Of a stretch of 5,147 nt of DNA, positions 1-5,147 are shown piece by piece (position 1 is the stretch's first letter; the number at the start of each line of letters is the position of its first letter). The DNA is from Bacilli bacterium. Lineage in GTDB: Bacteria > Bacillota_I > Bacilli_A > RF39 > UBA660. Both the position numbers and the translations under genes were made by a program. The notes beneath the pieces were generated by a model that worked only from the letters and a program-made list of their open reading frames with translations, ran no database searches and was not told where the DNA came from. The stretch lies in contig JAAWSW010000074.1 of NCBI GenBank assembly GCA_022801735.1, forward strand, positions 1-5,147, in the 5' to 3' direction.

Positions 1-14
1 CCCCCCCCCCCCCC
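1..14. other. Poly-C run at the window edge, probable assembly artefact
   Basis: The window opens with 14 consecutive C residues. Nothing similar occurs elsewhere in this very AT-rich sequence, where even CCCC is rare. A homopolymer exactly at the end of a sequence is typical of a contig end extended by poly-G reads from two-colour sequencing chemistry (seen here as C on the opposite strand). A genuine phase-variable G/C tract is possible, but nothing beyond the edge can be seen to support it. Confidence 0.6.
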
Positions 15-81
15 TACATAGTCAAGAAAAACAACTGATGAGGTGTAATTTTCTCGTAAATGAGTGTAAAGGATTTAAGAC
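15..81. other. Unassigned segment beyond the minus-strand terminator
   Basis: This short stretch lies past the terminator of the minus-strand unit and is visibly less AT-rich than the neighbouring genes. It contains two related motifs, GAGGTGTAA and GAGTGTAAA, about 20 bp apart in the same orientation. It has no convincing start codon with a ribosome binding site. One plus-strand frame is open from the edge to a stop at 98-100, and one minus-strand frame runs open into the edge, but both are too short to identify. It could be the end of a mobile element, the tail of an adjacent gene, or ordinary intergenic DNA. I do not recognise it. Confidence 0.3.
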
Positions 82-108
82 AAACAAAAAAGCAGATTAA
101 AATCTGCT
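82..108 (-). terminator. Rho-independent terminator of the TM2/DUF2752 unit
   Basis: On the minus strand an inverted repeat AGCAGATT / AATCTGCT (101-108 and 91-98) forms a perfect stem of six to eight pairs. It is followed directly by a run of six Ts, then GTTTG. It starts about 25 nt after the stop codon of the DUF2752 gene. The plus-strand side has no T run after the stem, so it works in one direction only. Confidence 0.85.
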
Positions 109-132
109 CTAAAATAACAATTACCTTTCTTT

Positions 133-495
133 TTATATACCCCTATATAAATTAATAAACCAACTAATAATTAATAGTACAATAAATATTAAATAATATT
201 TACTAAATACACCAAATAACCATTTAAAAAATAAATCTTTATTCATAATACAATCATAAATTAAAATAAAAACAAAAAACACACTAAATAAAAATAATGG
301 AAACGCTAAAATATTATAAGAAAAAGATCCAATAACATTAAAGGAAAATATACATTCAAAAGCCCTACTCATCCCACAACCAGGGCAAGGAATACCAAAA
401 ACATCTTTAATTACACAATCTGGTTTCAAATTCCATAAAAAAAGAAATAGAAGTAAAGCAAGTCCTAAGATTAATAAACTTCTAAGTCTTTTCAT
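133..495 (-). CDS. DUF2752 family membrane protein
   Basis: This is a 120-residue, very hydrophobic protein of unknown function. The family signature is clear: a hydrophobic first segment (about 6-22), then the short loop motif CPGCGMSRA at residues 37-45, then YNILAFPLF at 60-68 leading into a second membrane segment (about 62-80) and a third (about 100-117). Proteins with a CPGCGxTRA loop followed by a conserved N-P/F-rich helix belong to the DUF2752 family (established family knowledge). The two loop cysteines (C37, C40) might bind a metal or be redox-active, but this is not shown. The ATG lies 2 nt after the stop of the TM2-domain gene and has no Shine-Dalgarno sequence at proper distance, so translation is probably coupled to that gene. 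A terminator follows at 82-108. Length is normal for the family. The family call is firm; the function is unknown. Confidence 0.85.
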   Translation of the reverse strand: MKRLRSLLILGLALLLFLFLWNLKPDCVIKDVFGIPCPGCGMSRAFECIFSFNVIGSFSYNILAFPLFLFSVFFVFILIYDCIMNKDLFFKWLFGVFSKYYLIFIVLLIISWFINLYRGI

Positions 496-497
496 AA

Positions 498-839
498 TTA
501 ATCTTTTAATTCTACTCCGTAACCATCAACATTAATGCTGCCAGTTAAAATTAAAATACCTTCAATTAATCCCCAGATAGCAGATACAAATGAAAAAATA
601 CCACAAGTAAGCACTGTTATAAGTAATTGTGCAACTGCCTTTCCTGTATAACCTAAATAAAAATTATGAATTCCAAGTGCCCCTAAGAAAATTCCTAAAA
701 GACCTGCCGCAATTTTAGATTTTGCTGCTGGATTATTATTAGCGTTTTGATTCACTTCTTCTGCTAAAGTTCCACATGATAAACAAACTTGTTGTCCATC
801 ATCTAATTTGTTTCCACATTTTTTACAATACATAATCAT
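498..839 (-). CDS. Zinc-ribbon and TM2 domain membrane protein
   Basis: This is a 113-residue protein with two modules. Residues 4-24 form a zinc ribbon: C5-x2-C8 and C19-x2-C22 should bind one zinc ion. A short Asn/Ala-rich linker (about 29-42) leads to a TM2 domain (about 43-108) with the typical FLGALGIHNFYLGYTGKA-like core (residues 51-68), the IWGLIEGI segment (88-95) and the closing D105-G-Y-G. TM2 proteins have two membrane helices joined by a short turn; their molecular role in bacteria is not established. An upstream ATG at 905 would extend the protein by 22 residues, but that extension runs through the gene's promoter. I chose the ATG at 839 because AGGTGA sits 4 nt before it, matching dnaE and the gene at 906. 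The ATG at 833 (111 residues) is the alternative. It is probably co-transcribed with the DUF2752 gene 2 nt downstream. Confidence 0.9.
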   Translation of the reverse strand: MIMYCKKCGNKLDDGQQVCLSCGTLAEEVNQNANNNPAAKSKIAAGLLGIFLGALGIHNFYLGYTGKAVAQLLITVLTCGIFSFVSAIWGLIEGILILTGSINVDGYGVELKD

Positions 840-843
840 TTCC

Positions 844-849
844 TCACCT
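844..849 (-). promoter_or_regulatory. Ribosome binding site that decides the TM2 gene start
   Basis: The minus strand reads GAAGGTGAGGAAATG here. AGGTGA matches six bases of the anti-Shine-Dalgarno partner and lies 4 nt from the ATG at 839. The same AGGTGA lies 4 nt from the dnaE start and 5 nt from the start at 1664. The overlapping GAGG could instead serve the ATG at 833, 8 nt away. Confidence 0.65.
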
Positions 850-860
850 TCTATAAAAAT

Positions 861-890
861 ATTATAACACGTCATCATAAAATAAATCAA
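861..890 (-). promoter_or_regulatory. Promoter of the TM2/DUF2752 unit
   Basis: On the minus strand, TTGATT (885-890) and a perfect TATAAT (861-866) are separated by 18 nt. A TG one base upstream of the -10 (TGTTATAAT) makes it an extended -10 promoter. It lies about 20 nt upstream of the start at 839 and immediately beyond the T run of the preceding gene's terminator, so the two-gene unit can be transcribed independently of dnaE and the gene at 906. Confidence 0.7.
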
Positions 891-891
891 G

Positions 892-916
892 AAAAAAACA
901 CCCATTTATTGGGCGC
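892..916 (-). terminator. Terminator overlapping the stop codon of the four-cysteine protein gene
   Basis: On the minus strand, GCGCCCA (916-910) pairs with TGGGTGT (904-898) around a 5-nt loop. The 7-bp stem includes two G-U pairs that form only in the minus-strand RNA. Seven Ts follow (898-892). The left arm lies in the last codons of the gene, and the TAA stop (906-908) falls in the loop. Confidence 0.75.
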
Positions 917-1664
917 ATGAATTAGGGCTTACAAATTCTGGTACTGTAAAATCATCACCAACATAAGTAACTTTATAATTTGAACCAAGGTAAGAATTAC
1001 CTTCACAACCTAACTTTGAATTACTTGCAAAAGTAAATTGACCATTAACAAAGTTCATTGTACTACTATCAATTTTAGAAATCTCAAGATTTGTTTTCAA
1101 ATTTGAATTAGTCTTAGCAAGTTCTACAAATGCTGGGTCAGTAATATTATTTTTCTTTAATACAGACTCTAAATCATAAACCTTTTCCATATTACTATTA
1201 AACACGGTCACATTAGTCCCCTTTTCTGTAACAGTTAGAATAAAGAATTTATCATCAAAAACACCAACCGTATTAATAAAATCAGTAGACGCATATCTGG
1301 TCATACGATTATCATTAATATAAAAACCTGTATTAGTATCATCTAAAAGCACCTTTAAATCACTATAAACTATTTCTATAGGCTTACTTTCACCATCAAG
1401 AACCACATCAGTTAACTTTATAAGATTAAGTGTACTACAAAAATTTTCAGGAGTATTTCCTTTAATACTATTAAACTCACGCCATGTCATTTCAAAAGTA
1501 CACTCACTGCTAATATCCAAATCACTCGGATTAGCATAGTGCTTAACCCCTTTGGATGATCCATTATTCTTACTTAAAAATGCATAACTAATTAGCCCTA
1601 TAACTAAAATAATAATTATAAAAAGTAATATATAAACTAATACTGTTTTTCCCTTTTCACTCAT
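906..1664 (-). CDS. Membrane-anchored four-cysteine protein of unknown function
   Basis: I do not recognise a family for this 252-residue protein. Residues 2-6 are charged, residues about 7-30 form one strongly hydrophobic helix, and lysine 32 and a Gly/Ser-rich stretch follow. There is no lipobox or clear signal-peptidase site, so it is probably an N-terminal anchor with the remaining ~220 residues outside the cell. The outer part is polar, rich in Asn, Thr and Asp, and holds exactly four cysteines (C55, C76, C220, C250), which could form two disulfides. The ATG at 1664 is preceded by AGAGGTGA with 5 nt spacing. A GTG at 1673 would add three residues but lies inside that ribosome binding site, so I reject it. 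The gene follows dnaE by 46 bp without an obvious intervening terminator and ends in its own terminator. Confidence 0.8.
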   Translation of the reverse strand: MSEKGKTVLVYILLFIIIILVIGLISYAFLSKNNGSSKGVKHYANPSDLDISSECTFEMTWREFNSIKGNTPENFCSTLNLIKLTDVVLDGESKPIEIVYSDLKVLLDDTNTGFYINDNRMTRYASTDFINTVGVFDDKFFILTVTEKGTNVTVFNSNMEKVYDLESVLKKNNITDPAFVELAKTNSNLKTNLEISKIDSSTMNFVNGQFTFASNSKLGCEGNSYLGSNYKVTYVGDDFTVPEFVSPNSCAQ

Positions 1665-1669
1665 TACTG

Positions 1670-1677
1670 TCACCTCT
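1670..1677 (-). promoter_or_regulatory. Ribosome binding site that decides the start at 1664
   Basis: AGAGGTGA on the minus strand lies 5 nt upstream of the ATG at 1664. Its GTG triplet (1671-1673) is also the first possible in-frame start, but a start codon inside its own ribosome binding site is implausible. Confidence 0.75.
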
Positions 1678-1684
1678 ATTATTT

Positions 1685-1693
1685 ATAATATCA
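1685..1693 (-). promoter_or_regulatory. Weak candidate extended -10 element before the four-cysteine gene
   Basis: The minus strand carries TGATATTAT, a TGn extension followed by TATTAT (5 of 6 to consensus), about 20 nt before the start at 1664. No fitting -35 box is present at 17 nt (TAGTAA). The gene may instead be read through from dnaE. Confidence 0.3.
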
Positions 1694-1710
1694 CAAAAAC
1701 ATATAATTTA

Positions 1711-4593
1711 CTATAACTTCAAAACAACATTTGCCACAATCTGTAATTGGTCAAAACGCTTTTCCACCTTACCAGTAACATGTAAAACATCATGTTCATT
1801 AATATTAGAATAACGATTATATATTTTAGGAAATAACACAATATCTACTTTAGATAATTCGTCACTGCCAGTAATAAACATCATTTTTTCCTTACGTTTA
1901 GTATCAATCGTTTTAACCTTTTCAGCATATACAATAACTTCAACTATCCTATCAAAATAAGAATCCAAATGCCTTAAATCAATAATATTGCTATTTTTAA
2001 GTTTGTATTCAGTAATTGGATGATTACTCAAATAGAAACCAAACACCTGTAACTCAAATCCCATAATCTCATTTTTACGATATTCATCAACCACATTTAA
2101 TTCAGGTTTTAATAAATCATCAAGTAAATCACCAAGTTCAGCATAATTTATAATAATTTCTAAATTAGAAATCAAAGTTTTCCTATTATAACCTAACTTA
2201 TCAAAAGTTCCAGCAAGTATAAGACTTTCTAGCACCTTAATATTAACCGCTTTCCCGTAACATCTTTTAACAAAATCAAAAATATCATCAAAAGGTTGGC
2301 CTCCTCGCCTTTCCAAAATAGTCTTAACTGCAGAAGAACCAACATTTTTAATATTAGTCAGTGGAAATACAATATCACTGCCTAAAATAAAATAATTATC
2401 AGTACTAACATTAATATCAGGAACAACAATATTTATCTTATTTAATTTACACTCATACATATACTCCCTAGTCTTACTTTCACTATTAATAGCAAGAGAA
2501 AGTAAATGTTTCATAAAAAGCATTGGGTAATGAGCCTTCAAATAAGCCATTCTATAAGAAATCATCGAATAAGCCACAGAATGAGAATGATTAAATCCAT
2601 AAGATGCAAAACTTAAAATCAAATCATAAACCCTAAGTGCCAAAGATTCATCATATCCTCTTTCTACACTTTGTTTAATAAATTTATCCTTTTGGGAAGC
2701 CAAAACAGATTCCTTTTTCTTACTCATCGCCTTTCTTAATATATCAGCCTCAGAAAAACTATAACCTGCCATAACATTAGCAATCTGCATAATTTGTTCC
2801 TGATAAATAATAATACCATAAGTAGGCCTTAAAATTTCTTCTAAATCAGAATGTAAATAATCAATTTTTTCTCTTCCTTGCTTACGCCTAATATAAGAAT
2901 CAATATTTTTCATAGGTCCAGGTCTAAATAAAGCAAGAGCCGCTCCAATATCCTCAAAACAAGAAGGTTTAAACTTTCTTAAAAAATTAATCATACCTTC
3001 CGATTCGAATTGAAAAATACCAATAGTATTAGCCGTTTTAAAAATTTCTAATGCTGCCTCATCATCTTCAGGAATACTATCAAAATCAAGTTCAGGAATT
3101 TCTGATAAAATATTATTAATTAAAGTTAAATTTTTAAGTCCCAAAAAATCCATTTTAAGTAAACCTATTTCCTCTAAATAAGTCATATCATACCCAGTAG
3201 TATAAAATTCATGACTATGATCAAGTGGAATTACTTCATCCAAATCAAACCGTGACATGACAATACCCGCAGCATGAATCGAACTATGTCTTTTAAGTCC
3301 CTCGAACTTTAAAGCAATTTTATATACCATTTTTAAATCTTCATTCAACTTTAAAAAATCATTAACCTGAAAAATCTTCGCATTATCTCTCAAAGAAAGT
3401 CTTGAATCCATAAATTTACTAAGTAAATCCAATTTTTTATTATCAATATCTAATACACGTCCAACATCTTTAACCGCCTGACGAGCCCCTAACGTCCCAA
3501 AAGTAATAATAGGCGCAACTTTTTTAGTACCATACTTATTAATACAATAATTAGTTACTTCATCACGCCTCGTATCTTCAAAATCCACATCAATATCGGG
3601 CATACTAATTCTCTCAGGATTTAAAAACCTTTCAAAAAGCAAATTATATTTAAGTGGATCAACCGTCGTAATATTAAGTAAATACGCAACTAAAGAACCA
3701 GCCGCGCTTCCCCTTCCAGGTCCTACCAATATCCCATTTTCTTTTGCATACCTAATATAATCAGCGACAATTAAAAAATAATCACAAAAGCCCATCTTAT
3801 TAATTACATCTAACTCATATTTTAATCTAATCTTATATTTTTTATTAACTGTACTTCCAAAAATTCTTTTAAGGCCTTTAATACATTCTTCTTTTAAATA
3901 CTCAATAGAACTTTTCTCACAAGGATATATAGGCATTAACTTTTGATTAAAAGAAATTTCCAAATTACATAATTCATTTATTTTATGATTATTTTCCTCT
4001 GAAGTATTCTTTAAAGGAAATAAACTAACATCATACTTATCCATAACTACTTCTAATGCAAGTTTCCCATCCCTTATCGCATACAAATATTTTAAATAAG
4101 TTTCTTCCTCTTTTTCTAAACATAAAATATCATTAAAATACACAGTATTAGAACTTTTAATTTTTGACTTTTCATCATCATTCTTATATCCAATAAATAA
4201 ATACTTATATATTTTTTTCAAATCATTATATAACGCCTTACTAACATATGGCATTACACAAACAATATCAGAACTATATTCCGAAAGATCATCTAAAGTA
4301 ATTTGCCTATCCGAAGACAAAGTTGAAAGTTTAATTAAGTTTTTATAACCACTATAATTTTGACAATATAAAACAACCATTAAATCACTAACAAGCACCT
4401 CTAAACCAATAATAGGCTTAATATCATTGCTTTTACAAGCCTTATAAAAATCAATGACACCATACATATTATTATCTGCCATGCTTAAAGTATCAAGACC
4501 TTTTTCTTTTGCAAATCTCACAAGTTCTGGTATTTTTATCATACTAGAAAGTAAATAGTTGCCTGTTTTCAAATTAAGTGGTACATAACTCAT
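1711..4593 (-). CDS. dnaE: DNA polymerase III alpha subunit, DnaE type
   Basis: This is a replicative DNA polymerase of the C family, 960 residues, cytoplasmic, acting at the fork. Domains in order: a PHP domain (about 2-200); the palm, with GPGRGSAAGS at 291-300, the catalytic PDIDVDF at 332-338 (D335 and D337) and MDFLGL at 481-486 (D482) as the third catalytic Asp; fingers with FRPGPM (556-561), YQEQIMQIA (597-605) and HSVAYSMISYRMAYLKAHYP (671-690); a helix-hairpin-helix region (about 745-800); and an OB fold (about 880-958) at which the protein ends. The PHP metal residues are degenerate: the expected HxH is NLK at 7-9, and the TDH motif is ADN at 39-41. No proofreading activity is therefore expected, as in Bacillus DnaE, and a separate PolC is likely. 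There is no tau-binding tail of the E. coli kind, and no tryptophan. The ATG is preceded by GAAGGTGA. The gene is divergent from rpmB. Confidence 0.97.
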   Translation of the reverse strand: MSYVPLNLKTGNYLLSSMIKIPELVRFAKEKGLDTLSMADNNMYGVIDFYKACKSNDIKPIIGLEVLVSDLMVVLYCQNYSGYKNLIKLSTLSSDRQITLDDLSEYSSDIVCVMPYVSKALYNDLKKIYKYLFIGYKNDDEKSKIKSSNTVYFNDILCLEKEEETYLKYLYAIRDGKLALEVVMDKYDVSLFPLKNTSEENNHKINELCNLEISFNQKLMPIYPCEKSSIEYLKEECIKGLKRIFGSTVNKKYKIRLKYELDVINKMGFCDYFLIVADYIRYAKENGILVGPGRGSAAGSLVAYLLNITTVDPLKYNLLFERFLNPERISMPDIDVDFEDTRRDEVTNYCINKYGTKKVAPIITFGTLGARQAVKDVGRVLDIDNKKLDLLSKFMDSRLSLRDNAKIFQVNDFLKLNEDLKMVYKIALKFEGLKRHSSIHAAGIVMSRFDLDEVIPLDHSHEFYTTGYDMTYLEEIGLLKMDFLGLKNLTLINNILSEIPELDFDSIPEDDEAALEIFKTANTIGIFQFESEGMINFLRKFKPSCFEDIGAALALFRPGPMKNIDSYIRRKQGREKIDYLHSDLEEILRPTYGIIIYQEQIMQIANVMAGYSFSEADILRKAMSKKKESVLASQKDKFIKQSVERGYDESLALRVYDLILSFASYGFNHSHSVAYSMISYRMAYLKAHYPMLFMKHLLSLAINSESKTREYMYECKLNKINIVVPDINVSTDNYFILGSDIVFPLTNIKNVGSSAVKTILERRGGQPFDDIFDFVKRCYGKAVNIKVLESLILAGTFDKLGYNRKTLISNLEIIINYAELGDLLDDLLKPELNVVDEYRKNEIMGFELQVFGFYLSNHPITEYKLKNSNIIDLRHLDSYFDRIVEVIVYAEKVKTIDTKRKEKMMFITGSDELSKVDIVLFPKIYNRYSNINEHDVLHVTGKVEKRFDQLQIVANVVLKL

Positions 4594-4614
4594 ACTTTCA
4601 CCTTCTTTAACTAT

Positions 4615-4643
4615 ATTTTACTATAATTTATATTATTTGGAAA
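4615..4643 (-). promoter_or_regulatory. Candidate promoter of dnaE
   Basis: On the minus strand, TTTCCA (4638-4643, 4 of 6 to consensus) and TAAAAT (4615-4620, 5 of 6) are separated by 17 nt. Transcription would start near 4608, leaving a very short leader before the ribosome binding site at 4598-4605. Another TATAAT lies further upstream (4672-4677) but has no good -35 partner. In such AT-rich DNA this assignment is tentative. Confidence 0.35.
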
Positions 4644-4680
4644 TGTTTTAAAGGATTTTTCATATAATTTTATTATAAAT

Positions 4681-4699
4681 ATTTGACTTAAAGTTAAAT
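4681..4699. repeat. 19-bp near-perfect palindrome over the rpmB -35 box
   Basis: ATTTGACTTAAAGTTAAAT is symmetric about position 4690: eight of nine base pairs match, and the only mismatch is G4685 against T4695. It overlaps the rpmB -35 box (4683-4688). This placement suits an operator, but AT-rich DNA yields such palindromes by chance and no regulator is recognised. Confidence 0.4.
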
Positions 4700-4711
4700 T
4701 TATGATAAAGT
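4683..4711 (+). promoter_or_regulatory. Promoter of rpmB
   Basis: TTGACT (4683-4688, 5 of 6 to consensus) lies 17 nt upstream of TAAAGT (4706-4711), which is preceded by TGA to make an extended -10. The nearer TATGAT at 4701-4706 looks better as a hexamer but is only 12 nt from the -35 box. The predicted start near 4718 leaves a leader of about 30 nt with no room for a structured element. Confidence 0.6.
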
Positions 4712-4747
4712 GGTAAGGCGTAGAGAAAAAACTTAAGGAGGTATATT

Positions 4748-4921
4748 ATGGCAAAAAAAGTAACAAATAAAAAACCTTTATCTGGAAATCGTCGTTCACA
4801 TGCCTTAAATGCAACTAAACATGCATTTAAACCAAATTTACAAACTATAACTATTAATGGTAAAAAAGTAAGAATGACTGCAAGAGAAATTAGAACATTA
4901 AATAAAATGCTTGCTAAATAA
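4748..4921 (+). CDS. rpmB: 50S ribosomal protein L28
   Basis: This 57-residue basic protein is ribosomal protein L28 of the large subunit. The family core is clear: KPLSGNRRSHALNATKHAFKPNLQ (residues 9-32) matches the conserved SGNxRSHALNATKRxxxPNLQ stretch, followed by the short ITINGKKVRM strand segment (34-43) and the C-terminal helix with AREIRTL. It contains no cysteine at all, so it is the zinc-independent form; many homologues have Cys near residue 5 and CxxC pairs. It is slightly shorter than the usual 60-65 residues. The ATG is preceded by AAGGAGG (4735-4741) with 6 nt spacing, the strongest ribosome binding site in the window, fitting high expression. It has its own promoter and terminator, so it is a single-gene transcript, divergent from dnaE. 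Confidence 0.96.
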   Translation: MAKKVTNKKPLSGNRRSHALNATKHAFKPNLQTITINGKKVRMTAREIRTLNKMLAK

Positions 4922-4944
4922 CATCTGAAAACAGATGTTTTTTT
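4921..4944 (+). terminator. Rho-independent terminator of rpmB
   Basis: ACATCTG (4921-4927) and CAGATGT (4932-4938) form a perfect 7-bp stem around an AAAA loop, followed by a run of Ts to 4944. The first base of the stem is the last base of the rpmB stop codon TAA. Confidence 0.93.
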
Positions 4945-4984
4945 ATTTAATTAATAATAAAAAAAATACGCTTTAGATTCCCAT

Positions 4985-5122
4985 ATGAGTAAAATAAATA
5001 AAAAAGAAAAACCTAAATATATAAACAAACTTTATGAACAAATATTATTTGTATTACAAATAGATAATAATAACAAAGAATTCTTAGAATACAAAACATT
5101 TATAAATAACTTAAAAAAATAA
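4985..5122 (+). CDS. Possible small protein, 45 residues, unknown function
   Basis: An open frame of 45 codons starts at ATG 4985 and ends with TAA. The product is basic and polar, rich in Lys, Asn, Ile and Tyr (starting MSKINKKEKPKYINKLY), with a predicted amphipathic helical look around residues 12-26 and no membrane segment or known motif. There is no Shine-Dalgarno sequence upstream, unlike the other genes here except the coupled DUF2752 gene, and no clear promoter after the rpmB terminator. It could be a leaderless gene, a weakly translated leader peptide, or a chance open frame in AT-rich DNA. In its favour, a ribosome-binding-like motif follows 13 nt after its stop, as if it were the first gene of a plus-strand unit. 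Confidence 0.4.
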   Translation: MSKINKKEKPKYINKLYEQILFVLQIDNNNKEFLEYKTFINNLKK

Positions 5123-5135
5123 CATATAAAAAAAC

Positions 5136-5142
5136 AAGAGGT
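5136..5142 (+). promoter_or_regulatory. Possible ribosome binding site of a gene beyond the window
   Basis: AAGAGGT lies 5 nt before the window ends and is followed by As. It resembles the AGAGGTGA site used at 1670-1677. An initiation codon would be expected within the next few bases, outside the window. Confidence 0.4.
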
Positions 5143-5147
5143 AAAAA

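Noticed and set aside
2..100. Plus-strand open frame from the edge to a stop at 98-100
   Set aside because: It begins in the artefactual C run, its stop lies inside the minus-strand terminator stem, and its sequence resembles nothing I know.
840..905. N-terminal extension of the TM2 protein starting at ATG 905 (22 extra residues)
   Set aside because: The extension runs through a strong extended -10 promoter and the preceding terminator's tail, has no ribosome binding site, and puts a hydrophobic stretch before a zinc ribbon that normally begins the protein.
1665..1673. GTG start at 1673 for the four-cysteine protein
   Set aside because: The GTG is part of the ribosome binding site AGAGGTGA that serves the ATG at 1664.
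4701..4706. TATGAT as the rpmB -10 box
   Set aside because: It is only 12 nt from the -35 hexamer TTGACT. The extended -10 at 4706-4711 has the proper 17-nt spacing.
4712..4747. Riboswitch or autoregulatory leader before rpmB
   Set aside because: The leader is only about 30 nt and shows no hairpin; it cannot hold a structured element.
5036..5062. Inverted ACAAAT/ATTTGT repeats inside the 45-residue frame
   Set aside because: The repeats are short and entirely AT-dominated, with no T run or placement suggesting a terminator or operator; expected by chance here.

Overview
This window is strongly AT-rich, with standard-code genes, AGGTGA or AAGGAGG ribosome binding sites and a Bacillus-type DnaE. 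It looks like a low-GC Gram-positive bacterium (Bacilli/Mollicutes-related, perhaps an uncultured gut lineage). The clade is an inference. All visible tryptophan codons that I checked are TGG, so nothing points to UGA reassignment, although none of the six genes ends in TGA.

Layout, left to right. The first 14 bases are a pure C run that looks like a contig-edge artefact. It is followed by about 65 bp of unassigned sequence that is less AT-rich than its surroundings. A minus-strand terminator (82-108) closes a two-gene minus-strand unit made of a zinc-ribbon/TM2-domain membrane protein (498-839) and a DUF2752 membrane protein (133-495). This unit has its own good promoter (861-890), which sits directly behind the terminator of the next gene (892-916). 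That gene (906-1664) encodes an unrecognised single-pass anchored protein with four cysteines. Upstream of it lies a 960-residue DNA polymerase III alpha subunit of the DnaE type (1711-4593, minus), with no obvious terminator between the two.

A 154-bp divergent region (4594-4747) separates dnaE from rpmB (ribosomal protein L28, 4748-4921, plus). rpmB has a clear promoter that carries a near-perfect palindrome over its -35 box, and a strong terminator that begins in its stop codon. Beyond it are a possible 45-residue plus-strand gene (4985-5122) and an SD-like motif at the very end, suggesting another plus-strand gene starting just outside the window.

Functionally, dnaE and rpmB are core replication and translation genes. 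The three downstream minus-strand genes encode small membrane or surface proteins of unknown role. I see no CRISPR array, tRNA, rRNA or recognisable intact mobile element, and no convincing new system. The most interesting points are the TM2/DUF2752 pair, the four-cysteine orphan, and the palindrome over the rpmB promoter.
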